A stretch of DNA of 64,000 bases from Lachnospiraceae bacterium (GTDB taxonomy: Bacteria; Bacillota; Clostridia; Lachnospirales; Lachnospiraceae), in assembly GCA_029053015.1 (NCBI GenBank), contig JAIDHX010000052.1, forward strand, positions 1-64,000. Direction: 5' to 3'. Each line of letters opens with the position of its first letter. Position 1 is the first letter of the stretch. Below, one piece after another: positions 8,659 through 17,536 of the stretch. Both the position numbers and the translations under genes were made by a program. The notes beneath the pieces are model-generated. The model did not search any database. It was not told the DNA's origin and worked only from the letters and a program-made list of their open reading frames with translations.

Positions 8659-10443
8659 TTACCTGTAATACTGCGCCTGTGCCGCAAACATTTCTGCATA
8701 GATGCCGCCCAGCTTTAACAGCTCATCATGGGTGCCGTACTCTGCTACCCGCCCATCCGAAAATACGGCTATCCGATCGCAGAATTTACAGCTTGAAAGG
8801 CGGTGTGAAATATAAACTGCCGTCTTTCCTCCCACCAGTTCTTCAAACTGACGGTAAATATCATACTCCGCCACAGGGTCCAAAGCGGCAGTCGGCTCGT
8901 CCAGTATTACCACCGGAGCCTTTTTGTACAGGGCGCGGGCGATGGCCAGCTTCTGCTGTTCGCCGCCCGACGGTTCAATGCCGTCCTCTTCGTAGAATTT
9001 AAACAGCATGGTATCCAGTCCCTTCTCCAGGGAGGATACCTTTTCCTCCAGTCCCACCTGCCCTACAAGCGGCAGAACCGCTTCTTTCTCCACATCATCT
9101 CCCAGAACAATGTTTTCCTTCATGGAAAAGGCAAACAGCTTGAAATCCTGAAATACCGGTGAAAAAAGCTGCATGTATTCTTTGTAGTCATACTCGCTGA
9201 TATTGACGCCGTCGAGCAGGATTTCCCCCGCCGTCGGATCATACAGCCGGCACAACAGCTTTACAAACGTGGTCTTTCCCGCACCGTTTAAGCCTACAAC
9301 GGATAAGTGCTCTCCTGCGCTTAAGGTCAGGCTGACATTTTTTAAGACCTGTACCTCTGTGTTCGGATAGGTAAAATCCACATTTTTAAATTCTATGGTA
9401 TGAGGCTTGTCCGCCACATGTCTCTCCCCTTTTTCAATCGCCACGGGATAACGCATCAGGACAATATATTCATATGCATAGTTTGTCTTCTTTATGATAT
9501 CCTGCACCCGCCAAATCAAGTTGCCCACAGAATTGTTCAGGGTATTTCCCGCCTCACACATCTGCGAAAAAATACCGATGGTAATTTTGCCCAGAATCAC
9601 CCGCACGCCCAGATAAAAATAGATGGTCAAAGTCCTTATGATGCTCACCGCCGTAACGGAAAGCGTCAGCGGAAGCTGCCTGTTCGCCTTATTTTCCCAT
9701 CTTTTCAACGTTCCATTTGTATAAAACTCCCATTTTCCTACCAGCATATCCTGCGCACTGTAAAGACGGATATCCTTGCCATAGCGGAAATCAACAATTT
9801 CCCAGCCAAGATACGAAAAAATACGGTTAAACTTAGATAAACCGGCATACTCCTCTGCTTCTATCTTGTTATTTTTGCTGTTGATCACCGCAATTACCAG
9901 CAACAGCACTGCCAGCAATACGAAGAGCAGCGGCGCATGAAGCGCAATCAGCACAACCACGCCCAGTATCGTAATCAAATCCGTCACTATCCCGAAAAAC
10001 GACTGGGAGATGCCGTGCACACCGCCGGAATACCATGACATTCCGGTACGCGCCGCCTCAATCTGATCCAGCGCTTTTTTATCCTCCGTAAGCTGAAAAT
10101 CCAAATCCATCACCTTGCGGCTCAGTTCCTCCGAAAAATGATTCTGAAATTTTTGATCATACTTTTCCATTGTCACGCCCAGCACGGAAGCAATCAGATT
10201 TAAAAAAGTACCGCCCAGCGCAATCACCGCTGCATAAAAAAGCAGAAGCGTCTTTTCTTCCCCGTTTATCAGTCCGTCAATCAAAAGCGGCAGTACCAGA
10301 ATGGACACAAAGGGCGCCGCCGCATCGATAAGCGTTTTCAATGCCCCGACAAAAAAGTAGCCCTTATATTTTTGAAACACCTGAGGATAGAAAAAAGCAA
10401 GCGTCTCTGCCACTTTTTTCATCGCGCTATTTTTCTTTTTCAT
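8659..10443 (-). CDS. ABC exporter, membrane domain fused to ATPase (second half of a pair)
   Basis: The 594-residue protein is a type IV ABC half-transporter: six membrane helices (about 15-310), then an ATPase domain (about 345-580). Walker A is GLNGAGKTT and Walker B VVILDEPTAALD with the catalytic Glu present. The signature is PSGGEQQ, so the usual leading Leu/Ile is Pro. The start at 10443 is set by GAGGAGG eight bases upstream; a longer reading frame exists but overlaps the upstream gene. The 17-base overlap with the upstream exporter suggests the two form a heterodimer. The family exports peptides, lipids or drugs; the substrate cannot be told from the sequence. Confidence 0.9.
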   Translation of the reverse strand: MKKKNSAMKKVAETLAFFYPQVFQKYKGYFFVGALKTLIDAAAPFVSILVLPLLIDGLINGEEKTLLLFYAAVIALGGTFLNLIASVLGVTMEKYDQKFQNHFSEELSRKVMDLDFQLTEDKKALDQIEAARTGMSWYSGGVHGISQSFFGIVTDLITILGVVVLIALHAPLLFVLLAVLLLVIAVINSKNNKIEAEEYAGLSKFNRIFSYLGWEIVDFRYGKDIRLYSAQDMLVGKWEFYTNGTLKRWENKANRQLPLTLSVTAVSIIRTLTIYFYLGVRVILGKITIGIFSQMCEAGNTLNNSVGNLIWRVQDIIKKTNYAYEYIVLMRYPVAIEKGERHVADKPHTIEFKNVDFTYPNTEVQVLKNVSLTLSAGEHLSVVGLNGAGKTTFVKLLCRLYDPTAGEILLDGVNISEYDYKEYMQLFSPVFQDFKLFAFSMKENIVLGDDVEKEAVLPLVGQVGLEEKVSSLEKGLDTMLFKFYEEDGIEPSGGEQQKLAIARALYKKAPVVILDEPTAALDPVAEYDIYRQFEELVGGKTAVYISHRLSSCKFCDRIAVFSDGRVAEYGTHDELLKLGGIYAEMFAAQAQYYR

Positions 10444-12292
10444 AAAACTGCACCTCCTCATCTTTATAATACTGCGCCTGGATTTCAAACATTTCGGCAT
10501 AGGCGCCCTTCTTGGCAAGAAGCGCCTCATGCGTACCATATTCCACCAGTTTACCCGCCACGAACATGGCGATATTGTCACAGAACCGCGTGGAAGAAAG
10601 CCTGTGGGAAATATAGACTGCCGATTTTTTTCCAATCATCCCGTCAAAGCTCTTGTACAGCCTGTACTCCGCCAGCGCATCCAGCGCTGCAGTCGGCTCG
10701 TCCAGCACGATGATGGGCGCATCCTTGTACAATGCCCTTGCGAGGGCAAGCTTCTGCTTTTCACCGCCGGATAAGTCCACACCGTCGTCATGAAGCACCT
10801 TCAACAGCTCCGTGTGCACGCCGTCTTTTAACTCTGCCAGCTTATCCCCAAGCCCGGCCTGCTCCAGATATTTTTCAGCAAGCTCGCAGTCCGTCTCCTC
10901 CGGACGCTTCATGGACACATTTTCACTGATGGGAAAAGCAAAGATTTCCACATTCTGAAACGCCGGTGCAAACAAGGCAAAATATTCTCTTCGTCTAAAG
11001 CGGTTGATATTGGTTCCGTTTAAGAGAATTTCGCCCTCCGTCACATCATAAAGCCGGAGCAGCAGCTTAATCAGCGTGGTCTTACCCGCTCCATTTAACC
11101 CTACCACAGCCAGCCTCTCCCCTGCCTTTAAGGTCAGATTCAAGTCCTTGAGCGCATAATCCTCCGCCCCCTCATACCGGAAGGATACCTGCTTAAATTC
11201 AAAGGTATAACTGTTCGTCTCAGGCAGTGGAATGCAATCGCTCTCATCATCATCCGCAAGCGCCATAAAAGAACGGAAATCGTCCACCCAGAGGGATGTC
11301 TTTTTCAGGTCTCCCACTGTGCTTAGTACCTCTCGCAACGCAGATGTAAAGGTGGCGGCAAGTCCCAGATACAGGGTAAAATTACCGATTGTCATGCCCT
11401 TCCCCATAAAGGCGAGAATCAGTACCACGTAGGTGGCAAGCGTCTGCAGCATACTCGTTCCATGTCCGAATATGCTGTTGTAAATCCACAGATTGCGGCT
11501 GTGCAGCATTTTTTCCTGCTCTTCCATAAGAACCTCATGCTGCTTCCCCAAAAGCCAGTCCTGCATATGGAACAGGCGGATATCCTTTGCGTAAGAGAAA
11601 TCCTGCGTCATCTGCTCCATATAATTCATTCTCCGCCATGTGGGCGCCAGTTTGTCCCACACCTCCGCTCTGTCCCGTTTTACCGTATGGCGGAAAAAGA
11701 GGTATTGCACAAAAGAAACTGCTATAATAATGAGTACCAGCCGCAAATCCAGCGTCATTACCACGGACAGACTTATGACAAGCAGCATCGCCTGCACCAA
11801 CACCTTGTAAACGGTGCGCATCATACCTTCAACACCCTCGTCATTGCCGCCTGTCGCCCTGCACGCCTTCTCATGCATATCCAGAATCTTTGGATTTTCC
11901 AGATTCTGATAGTTCATGGAGATTGCCTTTGCCACCCGCTCCGTAATCATCTTCATACGGACATAAATAAAATAGTAGCCCCGCCTGTTTTCGGAAAAAT
12001 CATCCAGTCCCCATACCACTATGTAGGCAGCCGCCAGCACCAGAATCAGCTTTACCAAAGGCATAATATCCTTATCCGCGCTTCCCGCCTGCAGCTCCAC
12101 CAAATCAATCACATACTTTCTGGCAAAAGCGCCGAGCACCTGCATAACGGAATTCGCCACCATGCCGATTACAACAAAAAGAATCAATATTGGCTTGTAC
12201 TTTTTGATATTTTGAAAGCAATACCTGATATTACTTGGAATTCCATACTCCCTGTGAAGCGGATTCTCCGCCTGTTCCTTTTTCTTCTTCAT
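10427..12292 (-). CDS. ABC exporter, membrane domain fused to ATPase (first half of a pair)
   Basis: The 621-residue half-transporter has an N-terminal hydrophilic lead (about 1-30), six helices (about 35-330) and an ATPase domain (about 365-600). It shows GLNGAGKTT, LSGGEKQKLALARAL and IIVLDEPTAALD. Unlike its partner it keeps a canonical signature. Both proteins show the variant switch region YISHRLSS. It ends with the start of the second half-transporter, which implies translational coupling. A good promoter lies at 12333-12361. No peptide precursor or maturation gene is next to it, so the substrate stays unassigned. Confidence 0.9.
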   Translation of the reverse strand: MKKKKEQAENPLHREYGIPSNIRYCFQNIKKYKPILILFVVIGMVANSVMQVLGAFARKYVIDLVELQAGSADKDIMPLVKLILVLAAAYIVVWGLDDFSENRRGYYFIYVRMKMITERVAKAISMNYQNLENPKILDMHEKACRATGGNDEGVEGMMRTVYKVLVQAMLLVISLSVVMTLDLRLVLIIIAVSFVQYLFFRHTVKRDRAEVWDKLAPTWRRMNYMEQMTQDFSYAKDIRLFHMQDWLLGKQHEVLMEEQEKMLHSRNLWIYNSIFGHGTSMLQTLATYVVLILAFMGKGMTIGNFTLYLGLAATFTSALREVLSTVGDLKKTSLWVDDFRSFMALADDDESDCIPLPETNSYTFEFKQVSFRYEGAEDYALKDLNLTLKAGERLAVVGLNGAGKTTLIKLLLRLYDVTEGEILLNGTNINRFRRREYFALFAPAFQNVEIFAFPISENVSMKRPEETDCELAEKYLEQAGLGDKLAELKDGVHTELLKVLHDDGVDLSGGEKQKLALARALYKDAPIIVLDEPTAALDALAEYRLYKSFDGMIGKKSAVYISHRLSSTRFCDNIAMFVAGKLVEYGTHEALLAKKGAYAEMFEIQAQYYKDEEVQFYEKEK

Positions 12293-12332
12293 CCTTTTAT
12301 ACCCTTCAGCCTTCCCATATCTTTCCTTTAAA

Positions 12333-12361
12333 AGTATAATTTCTCTGATGTAAATTCACAA
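12333..12361 (-). promoter_or_regulatory. Promoter of the ABC exporter pair
   Basis: On the minus strand, TTGTGA (12356-12361) and TATACT (12333-12338) are 17 bases apart, about 40 bases upstream of the first exporter gene. Confidence 0.6.
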
Positions 12362-12400
12362 CTGCTTTATTTACTATAATTTACTTAAACAAACTTGGAC

Positions 12401-12434
12401 AAAAAATCCCGCCATTGCTTTGACAACAGCGGGT
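12401..12434 (-). terminator. Rho-independent terminator after cheR
   Basis: On the minus strand the stem CCCGC...GCGGG is followed by ATTTTTTG. It lies 55 bases after the cheR stop and would end the cmk-ispH-S1-cheR transcript. Confidence 0.7.
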
Positions 12435-12487
12435 ATTCTTGCATATATTTTGTTTCGACCGCTTCTACAGGCAAACTTTTGCTCTTT

Positions 12488-13267
12488 TTAAAAAGGCTTG
12501 ATGTAGAAGAAAGAATTCTTTCTTTCAAGGCCGATTTCCCTGTGATTGATAATCTGCTCTGTACTTCCGATAAACAAAAGACCGCCGGGCTTCAACGCCT
12601 TTTCAAACTTCCGGTATATGTCCTCTTTTGCCTCTTCCGTAAAGTAGATCAGCACATTGCGGCACACGATCAGGTGATACTCAGTGGGATAGGCATCCTT
12701 TAACAGATTATGCTCCTTAAATTCTACCCTGTCCTTGATTTCCTGAGAAATCTGGTAGGAAGGACCTATCTTGGTAAAGTATTTCCGTTTCAAATCATCC
12801 GGTACTGCTGCAACGCTCTTCTCACTGTAGAGACCAACCTTTGCCTTGGCAATCACCTGTTTATCCAAATCGGTCGCCATGATATGAATCTGATTCAACG
12901 GCAAATGCCGCGACAGCGCCATCACCAGTGAATACGGTTCATCTCCCGTGGAACATGCTGCGCTCCAAATCTTTAAGTTTTTGCCAAAACGGCCTATCAG
13001 TTCCGGAATAATTTCCTTGTCCAAAAGCATCCACTGATCCGCATTGCGGTAAAATTCGGAAACGTTAATCGTCAGATAATTGACGAATTCTTCAAACCGC
13101 ACTTTATCTGTCTTTATTAACTGGACATACTTGTCATATTCCCGAAGTCCGTTTTTATTAATCAGTGTATCGATTCTACGCTTCATCTGTTTCTCTTTGT
13201 ATGCGTTCAAATCGATTGACGTCAAATCATATATAGCCTTTTTAAAATATTCATAATCATACGTCAT
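12488..13267 (-). CDS. cheR: CheR-type protein-glutamate methyltransferase
   Basis: CheR methylates glutamates on chemoreceptors using S-adenosylmethionine. The 259-residue protein has the all-helical N-domain (about 1-75, with the MKRRIDTLINKNGL substrate-contact helix). The SAM-binding domain follows, with motif I WSAACSTGDEPYSLVMAL (about 107-124), ATDLDKQVIAKAK and LIVCRNVLIYFTEEAK. ATG at 13267 follows GAGGTGG; a GTG nine bases upstream sits inside that site. No other chemotaxis or flagellar gene is in the window. It is placed 15 bases behind the S1-like gene, so it is probably cotranscribed with ispH-S1. Confidence 0.92.
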   Translation of the reverse strand: MTYDYEYFKKAIYDLTSIDLNAYKEKQMKRRIDTLINKNGLREYDKYVQLIKTDKVRFEEFVNYLTINVSEFYRNADQWMLLDKEIIPELIGRFGKNLKIWSAACSTGDEPYSLVMALSRHLPLNQIHIMATDLDKQVIAKAKVGLYSEKSVAAVPDDLKRKYFTKIGPSYQISQEIKDRVEFKEHNLLKDAYPTEYHLIVCRNVLIYFTEEAKEDIYRKFEKALKPGGLLFIGSTEQIINHREIGLERKNSFFYIKPF

Positions 13268-13290
13268 GCAGGCCACCTCACGTCCTCAAT

Positions 13291-14454
13291 TTATTCTGCG
13301 GATTCCTCGGACTCTTTTTCAGCAGCGATTACGGCATCAATGTCTACGGATACAACTTCTGCATCCTCGTCCTCTTCCGCCTCCTCTTCCTTTGCAGGTT
13401 CAGGAGCATACAGCGCTTTGATGCTCAAGCTGATTTTCTTATCCTCTTCATTGAAATCTACAATCTTGGCGGTTACGGAATCTCCTACCTTTAATACATC
13501 GGAAGGTTTCTCAACATGCTCCTTGGAAATCTGGGATACATGGAGCAAAGCGTCCACACCGGGCTCTAACTCTATAAATGCGCCGAAATCGGTCATTCTC
13601 GCCACTACACCGGTAACCTCATTGCCGATGGCAAACTTCTCTGCAGCGTCCTTCCATGGATTCTGGTCGTCAAACTTAAGGCTGAGCGCAATCTTGCTGC
13701 CGTTGATTTCCTTGATAAGCACGGTAAGCTTATCGCCAACCTTAAACGCTTTCTTGGGATGCTCTACACGGCCCCAGGACATCTCCGAAATATGGAGAAG
13801 ACCATCTGCACCGCCCAGATCAACAAACGCACCGAAATCGGTTACATTCTTTACAACGCCTTCCACAACGTCACCTTCATGGATACGCTCGAAAAGCTCT
13901 CTCTGCATTTCTGCTTTTTTCGCAACGACAAGCTGCTTTCTGTCACCGATATATCTCCTTCTTCTAGGATTATATTCGCTGATGACAAATTCTATTTCCT
14001 GTCCGGCATATTTGCTCAAATCTTTTTCGTAGGTATCGGAAACCAGACTTGCCGGAATGAAAATTCTTACTTCTTCCACAACAACGCTTAAACCGCCCTC
14101 AAGCACCTGTGCAACAGTTGCTTTCAGAACCTCTTTGTTGTTATAGGCTTCTTCGATTCTCTTGTTGCCTCTGTCTGCAGCCAGACGCTTGTAGGTAAGG
14201 AGAACCTGTCCCTCTCCATCGTTCACTTTCAGAACCTTTACCTCCATGGTGTCGCCCACCTTGACAACGGTGGTCAAATCCACACCGGATTCATTGGTAT
14301 ATTCGTTTCTGGTAAGAATACCGTCTGACTTGTATCCGATGTTGAGAACTATTTCTTCAGGCTTCACATCAATAACAGTACCTTCAACTACCTCTCCTGT
14401 GTGTATTGTCTTTAATGATTCTTCTAACATTTGTTCAAAAGTTAATTCTGACAT
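13291..14454 (-). CDS. S1-domain RNA-binding protein (ribosomal protein S1-like)
   Basis: The 387-residue protein has four S1 OB-fold repeats (roughly 15-85, 100-170, 190-258 and 275-345) and an acidic tail rich in Glu/Asp. Repeats 3 and 4 are the best conserved, with GAFVDLGGADGLLHISEMSWG and GAFIELEPGVDALLHVSQIS. Such four-repeat proteins in Firmicutes are annotated as 30S S1 homologues; whether they act in initiation as in E. coli is not clear. The ATG at 14454 follows GAGGAGG. Its first 20 bases lie inside the end of ispH. In many Clostridia ispH and this gene are fused into one protein, so the overlap looks like the unfused state of the same pair. Confidence 0.9.
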   Translation of the reverse strand: MSELTFEQMLEESLKTIHTGEVVEGTVIDVKPEEIVLNIGYKSDGILTRNEYTNESGVDLTTVVKVGDTMEVKVLKVNDGEGQVLLTYKRLAADRGNKRIEEAYNNKEVLKATVAQVLEGGLSVVVEEVRIFIPASLVSDTYEKDLSKYAGQEIEFVISEYNPRRRRYIGDRKQLVVAKKAEMQRELFERIHEGDVVEGVVKNVTDFGAFVDLGGADGLLHISEMSWGRVEHPKKAFKVGDKLTVLIKEINGSKIALSLKFDDQNPWKDAAEKFAIGNEVTGVVARMTDFGAFIELEPGVDALLHVSQISKEHVEKPSDVLKVGDSVTAKIVDFNEEDKKISLSIKALYAPEPAKEEEAEEDEDAEVVSVDIDAVIAAEKESEESAE

Positions 14455-15280
14455 AATTTTGAACCTCCTCAATAATTTTGTTTGGGGTCGAAGCCCCTGC
14501 AGTAATACCCACCAGTGAAACAGCTTTAGGTCTTTCTAAATGCAAGTCATCCAGTGTCTGTATAAAATAGGTATGCGGACACTCTTTACTGCAGATCTCA
14601 TACAACTTTCTCGTATTGGAGCTGTGTCTGCCGCCTATTACTATCATGGCATCGACAGAGGCAGCAATTTCCTTTGCTTCCTTCTGTCTCTCCTCAGTTG
14701 CGTTGCAGATAGTATTCGCAACAGTAACATTATAGACTTTTTTTTTGAAAATTTCAACTATATAATGAAATTTATTGTAGTTAAATGTCGTTTGAGACAC
14801 AATGCATACTTCTTTTCCTTCTTCCGGCACAAAATTTTCAGCCTCTTCGACCGTATCTATGACAACTGCGGGCGTTATGCTCCAGCCTACAGTGCCTTCC
14901 ACTTCAGGATGCCCGGGGTTGCCGATCACCACAATCTGCCTGCCCTTTTTGCTCTCCTCCTCCACTATGCCATGGATTCTCTTGACAAACGGACAGGTCG
15001 CATCCACAATGGAAAGCCCCTGCTTTTCTATCTGCGCATAGACATCTCTTGCAACACCGTGCGCCCGTATGATGATGGTTCCCTTTTTCACCTTCTGCAG
15101 TTCCTCACGGTTCTCTATCACCCTGACGCCCTGCCCGCGTAGTTCCTCCACCACTTCCTCATTGTTGACGATGGCGCCGTATGTATAGATATCTCCGTTT
15201 CCAATCTGTTCGTAGGCTGTTTCCACTGCACGCTTTACGCCAAAGCAGAATCCCATGTTTTTAGCCGCTAAAATTTCCAA
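14435..15280 (-). CDS. ispH: 4-hydroxy-3-methylbut-2-enyl diphosphate reductase
   Basis: IspH is the last enzyme of the methylerythritol phosphate route and reduces HMBPP to IPP and DMAPP with a 4Fe-4S cluster. The 281-residue protein shows the three cluster Cys in GFCFGVKRA (Cys12), DATCPFVKR (about 95) and NTICNATEERQ (about 190). The catalytic Glu/His regions GNPGHPEVEGTVGW and GGRHSSNTRKL are also present. Length is normal. It starts one base after the cmk stop, and its end overlaps the S1-like gene by 20 bases. Confidence 0.96.
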   Translation of the reverse strand: MEILAAKNMGFCFGVKRAVETAYEQIGNGDIYTYGAIVNNEEVVEELRGQGVRVIENREELQKVKKGTIIIRAHGVARDVYAQIEKQGLSIVDATCPFVKRIHGIVEEESKKGRQIVVIGNPGHPEVEGTVGWSITPAVVIDTVEEAENFVPEEGKEVCIVSQTTFNYNKFHYIVEIFKKKVYNVTVANTICNATEERQKEAKEIAASVDAMIVIGGRHSSNTRKLYEICSKECPHTYFIQTLDDLHLERPKAVSLVGITAGASTPNKIIEEVQNYVRINF

Positions 15281-15281
15281 A

Positions 15282-15956
15282 TCAGATACCTCTTTTCTTT
15301 TCCCTGCATATTTTCATGATGGTTTCCATCACTTCTTCGACAGACATATCGGAAGAATCCACTAAAACAGCATCCTCTGCCTGTCTCAAGGGAGACTCCT
15401 CTCTTGTCATATCCCTGTTGTCCCTCTCGATGATGTCCTGTTCAATTTTATCAAAATCGCAGGCAATGCCTTTTTCCACAAACTCATCATAACGCCTTTT
15501 TGCACGCACGGCGCTGCTTGCAGTCAGATAAATTTTTACATCTGCATCCGGCAGTACGCAGGTACCGATGTCCCTGCCATCCATCACCACATCTGCATTC
15601 CTTGCAAGCTCCTTCTGCAGGCTCACCAGTTTTTTCCGCACATTTGGCTGCGGAGAGCTTATGGACGCCATATTGCTCACTTCCTCCGTCCTTATCAGGG
15701 AATTGACGTTTCTATTATTTAAATAAACTGTCTGTTCGCCGTTCTCATAGCGGATTGTGATATCCGCCTCCTTGCAGCGGCTGCTCATGGCCTCGGTATC
15801 CTCCTGTCCGATTCCCTCCTCGAGCATAAACAGCGCCATGGCACGGTACATGGCTCCCGTGTCCACATATATCATTCCCATTTTTTCGGCAAGCTTCCTT
15901 GCAATCGTACTTTTTCCTGCTCCCGCAGGCCCGTCTATCGCCACACAAAAACTCAT
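15282..15956 (-). CDS. cmk: Cytidylate kinase
   Basis: Cmk phosphorylates CMP and dCMP with ATP. The 224-residue protein has the P-loop GPAGAGKST (9-17). It also has the NMP-binding DTGAMYRA, the DGRDIGTCVLPDADVKIYL core and the C-terminal RDNRDMTREESPL lid region. The ATG at 15956 follows AAGGTGG by about eight bases; a GTG four codons upstream lies too close to that site. cmk-ispH-S1-cheR appear to form one operon with gaps or overlaps below 25 bases. The cmk, ispH and S1 linkage is common in Clostridia. Confidence 0.95.
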   Translation of the reverse strand: MSFCVAIDGPAGAGKSTIARKLAEKMGMIYVDTGAMYRAMALFMLEEGIGQEDTEAMSSRCKEADITIRYENGEQTVYLNNRNVNSLIRTEEVSNMASISSPQPNVRKKLVSLQKELARNADVVMDGRDIGTCVLPDADVKIYLTASSAVRAKRRYDEFVEKGIACDFDKIEQDIIERDNRDMTREESPLRQAEDAVLVDSSDMSVEEVMETIMKICREKKRGI

Positions 15957-16054
15957 GATTTCTTCCACCTTCCTGTTTTTCTATATGAATCAGACAATTG
16001 CGAAATATCTTCTGCAAGTGACGGAAAGTTTCGCAAAGGTCTATTTTTCTATGC

Positions 16055-16266
16055 TAATAGGTTATTACGAAACTCATACCAGCCAGTTCCGAATTGTGTA
16101 CATGGTATATTCCATAAGCAGACCCTTGCTTACCGTCGGTACTTAGCGAGGTTTTTTCGAGCTTAGTACCGCTACGGTAAGCTCGGAGCGAAAGCGTGTC
16201 TGCGTTGGAATATACCATGTACACAATGACAACAGCATCGCCTCTGCGTTTCGCAATCACCTATTA
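16055..16266 (-). repeat. Hairpin repeat, copy A (with carrier ends)
   Basis: This fills the roughly 300-base gap between cmk and the flavoprotein gene. Outer ends match each other as an imperfect inverted repeat (AATAGGTTATTACGAAAC at the left, GTTTCGCAATCACCTATT at the right). Inside is a perfect 20-bp stem (16094-16113 with 16207-16226). Next come GCAGAC/GTCTGC, then GCTTACCGT/ACGGTAAGC and CGGTACT/AGTACCG around a 21-base loop. The core reads in the minus orientation relative to copies B and C. Its two inner stems differ in sequence from those copies but keep full pairing. The stop codon of the flavoprotein gene lies in the right end. Confidence 0.85.
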
Positions 16267-17508
16267 CAGTCCCGCTCCTTTTCCGGCAAGATACCCCGTT
16301 GACCACGCTATCTGCAGATTAAAACCGCCCGTCACTGCATCCAAATCCAGCACTTCTCCCGCGAAGAAAAGTCCCCGTACTTTTTTGGACTCCATGGTGG
16401 ATGGGTTGACATCTTTTACGGAGACGCCTCCCATCGTGATGACCGCCTCGTCAAAGCCCCTGCAGCCTGTTATGGTAAGCGGCAGGCTCTTTATCAGCGC
16501 AGCAAACTGCTTTCTCTCTTCCTTGGTGATTTCATTGACCTGCTTATCCGGTGCAATACCGGACAAAGCGACCATCACCGGAATCAGCTTTGACGGAAAC
16601 AGCGCGCCCAGGGCATTTTTAAACGCCTTATTTTTATTCGCTTCAAATTCCCGCAGCAGCCTTTTATCTAACTGCTCCATGGAAAGTGCAGGCTTTAAAT
16701 CGATGGAAAGCGCCGCTCGCTGTCCGTACGCCTTCTGTACATACCGGCTGCTGGCGCTCAGAATCAAAGGACCGCTCACCCCGAAATGGGTGAAGAGCAT
16801 CTCCCCGAAATCCCGATAAAGCTCTTTCTTGTTACAGGTAAGCGCCACCTCTACGTTTTTTAAGGAAAGCCCCATCAAATCTTTGCAAAAACTTTCCTCC
16901 GCCTCCAACGGCACCAGCGAGGGTCGTCTCTCTGTCAAGGCATGTCCCGTCTTCTCCGCAAACCGATAGCCGTCTCCCGTAGAACCTGTCGCGGCATAAG
17001 AAATACCGCCGGTCGCCACAATCACCGCATCCGCCCTCTCTTCCTTCCCCGAGGCAAGCCGCACACCGCGCACCTTCACGCCTTCTTCCGTTTCATCAAC
17101 CAACACCTTAAGAATCGTGGTGTTTAAACGCACCGTGACCTGAAGCTCGTCCAGCCTCTTCTTCAAAGCCTTTATCACATCGGAAGAATGGTCCGAAACC
17201 GGAAACACTCGGTTCCCCCGTTCTATTTTCAACGGACAGCCGGCCTCCTCAAAAAAACGCATCACCCGGCTGTTGTCAAAGCCATAAAAAGCACTGTACA
17301 GAAATTTGGCATTGCTTACCACGCCGCCAAACAATTCCTCCGTCTCGCAGGCGTTAGTCACATTACAGCGCCCTTTTCCCGTGATAAAAAGCTTTTTACC
17401 CAGCTTTTCATTTTTTTCATACAGGACAACCCTTCTGCCCTCCTCTGCCGCGGAAACCGCCGCCATCATACCCGCGGCTCCGCCGCCGATTACCGCTACT
17501 ACACTCAT
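16264..17508 (-). CDS. HI0933/BaiN-family FAD-dependent oxidoreductase
   Basis: The 414-residue flavoprotein begins with a Rossmann FAD site (VIGGGAAGMMAAVSAAEEG, about 5-23). It continues with the family signature KKLFITGKGRCNVTNA (about 38-53) and a second dinucleotide motif VIVATGGISYAATGSTGDGY. The C-terminal FAD loop is GLFFAGEVLDLDAVTGGFNLQIAWSTG, read here in parts. Members include BaiN, which is linked to bile-acid dehydroxylation, and RdsA; most have unknown substrates, so no reaction is assigned. Length is normal. Its stop codon sits at the edge of hairpin repeat copy A. Confidence 0.88.
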   Translation of the reverse strand: MSVVAVIGGGAAGMMAAVSAAEEGRRVVLYEKNEKLGKKLFITGKGRCNVTNACETEELFGGVVSNAKFLYSAFYGFDNSRVMRFFEEAGCPLKIERGNRVFPVSDHSSDVIKALKKRLDELQVTVRLNTTILKVLVDETEEGVKVRGVRLASGKEERADAVIVATGGISYAATGSTGDGYRFAEKTGHALTERRPSLVPLEAEESFCKDLMGLSLKNVEVALTCNKKELYRDFGEMLFTHFGVSGPLILSASSRYVQKAYGQRAALSIDLKPALSMEQLDKRLLREFEANKNKAFKNALGALFPSKLIPVMVALSGIAPDKQVNEITKEERKQFAALIKSLPLTITGCRGFDEAVITMGGVSVKDVNPSTMESKKVRGLFFAGEVLDLDAVTGGFNLQIAWSTGYLAGKGAGL

Positions 17509-17536
17509 AAATTACAATTCCAGTCCTTTGTAAAAT

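Noticed and set aside
10444..10635. 64-residue extension of the second ABC exporter
   Set aside because: It reads antiparallel low-complexity Arg-rich sequence inside the upstream gene in another frame, while GAGGAGG marks the ATG at 10443.
11462..12331. Long plus-strand frame of 289 codons opposite the first ABC exporter
   Set aside because: It is the antisense of a clear ABC exporter, rich in His/Gln, with no recognisable domain.
16094..16226. Copy A as an ordinary Rho-independent terminator
   Set aside because: The stem is far too long and complex, carries no terminal U-run and shares its core with three other copies at unrelated loci.
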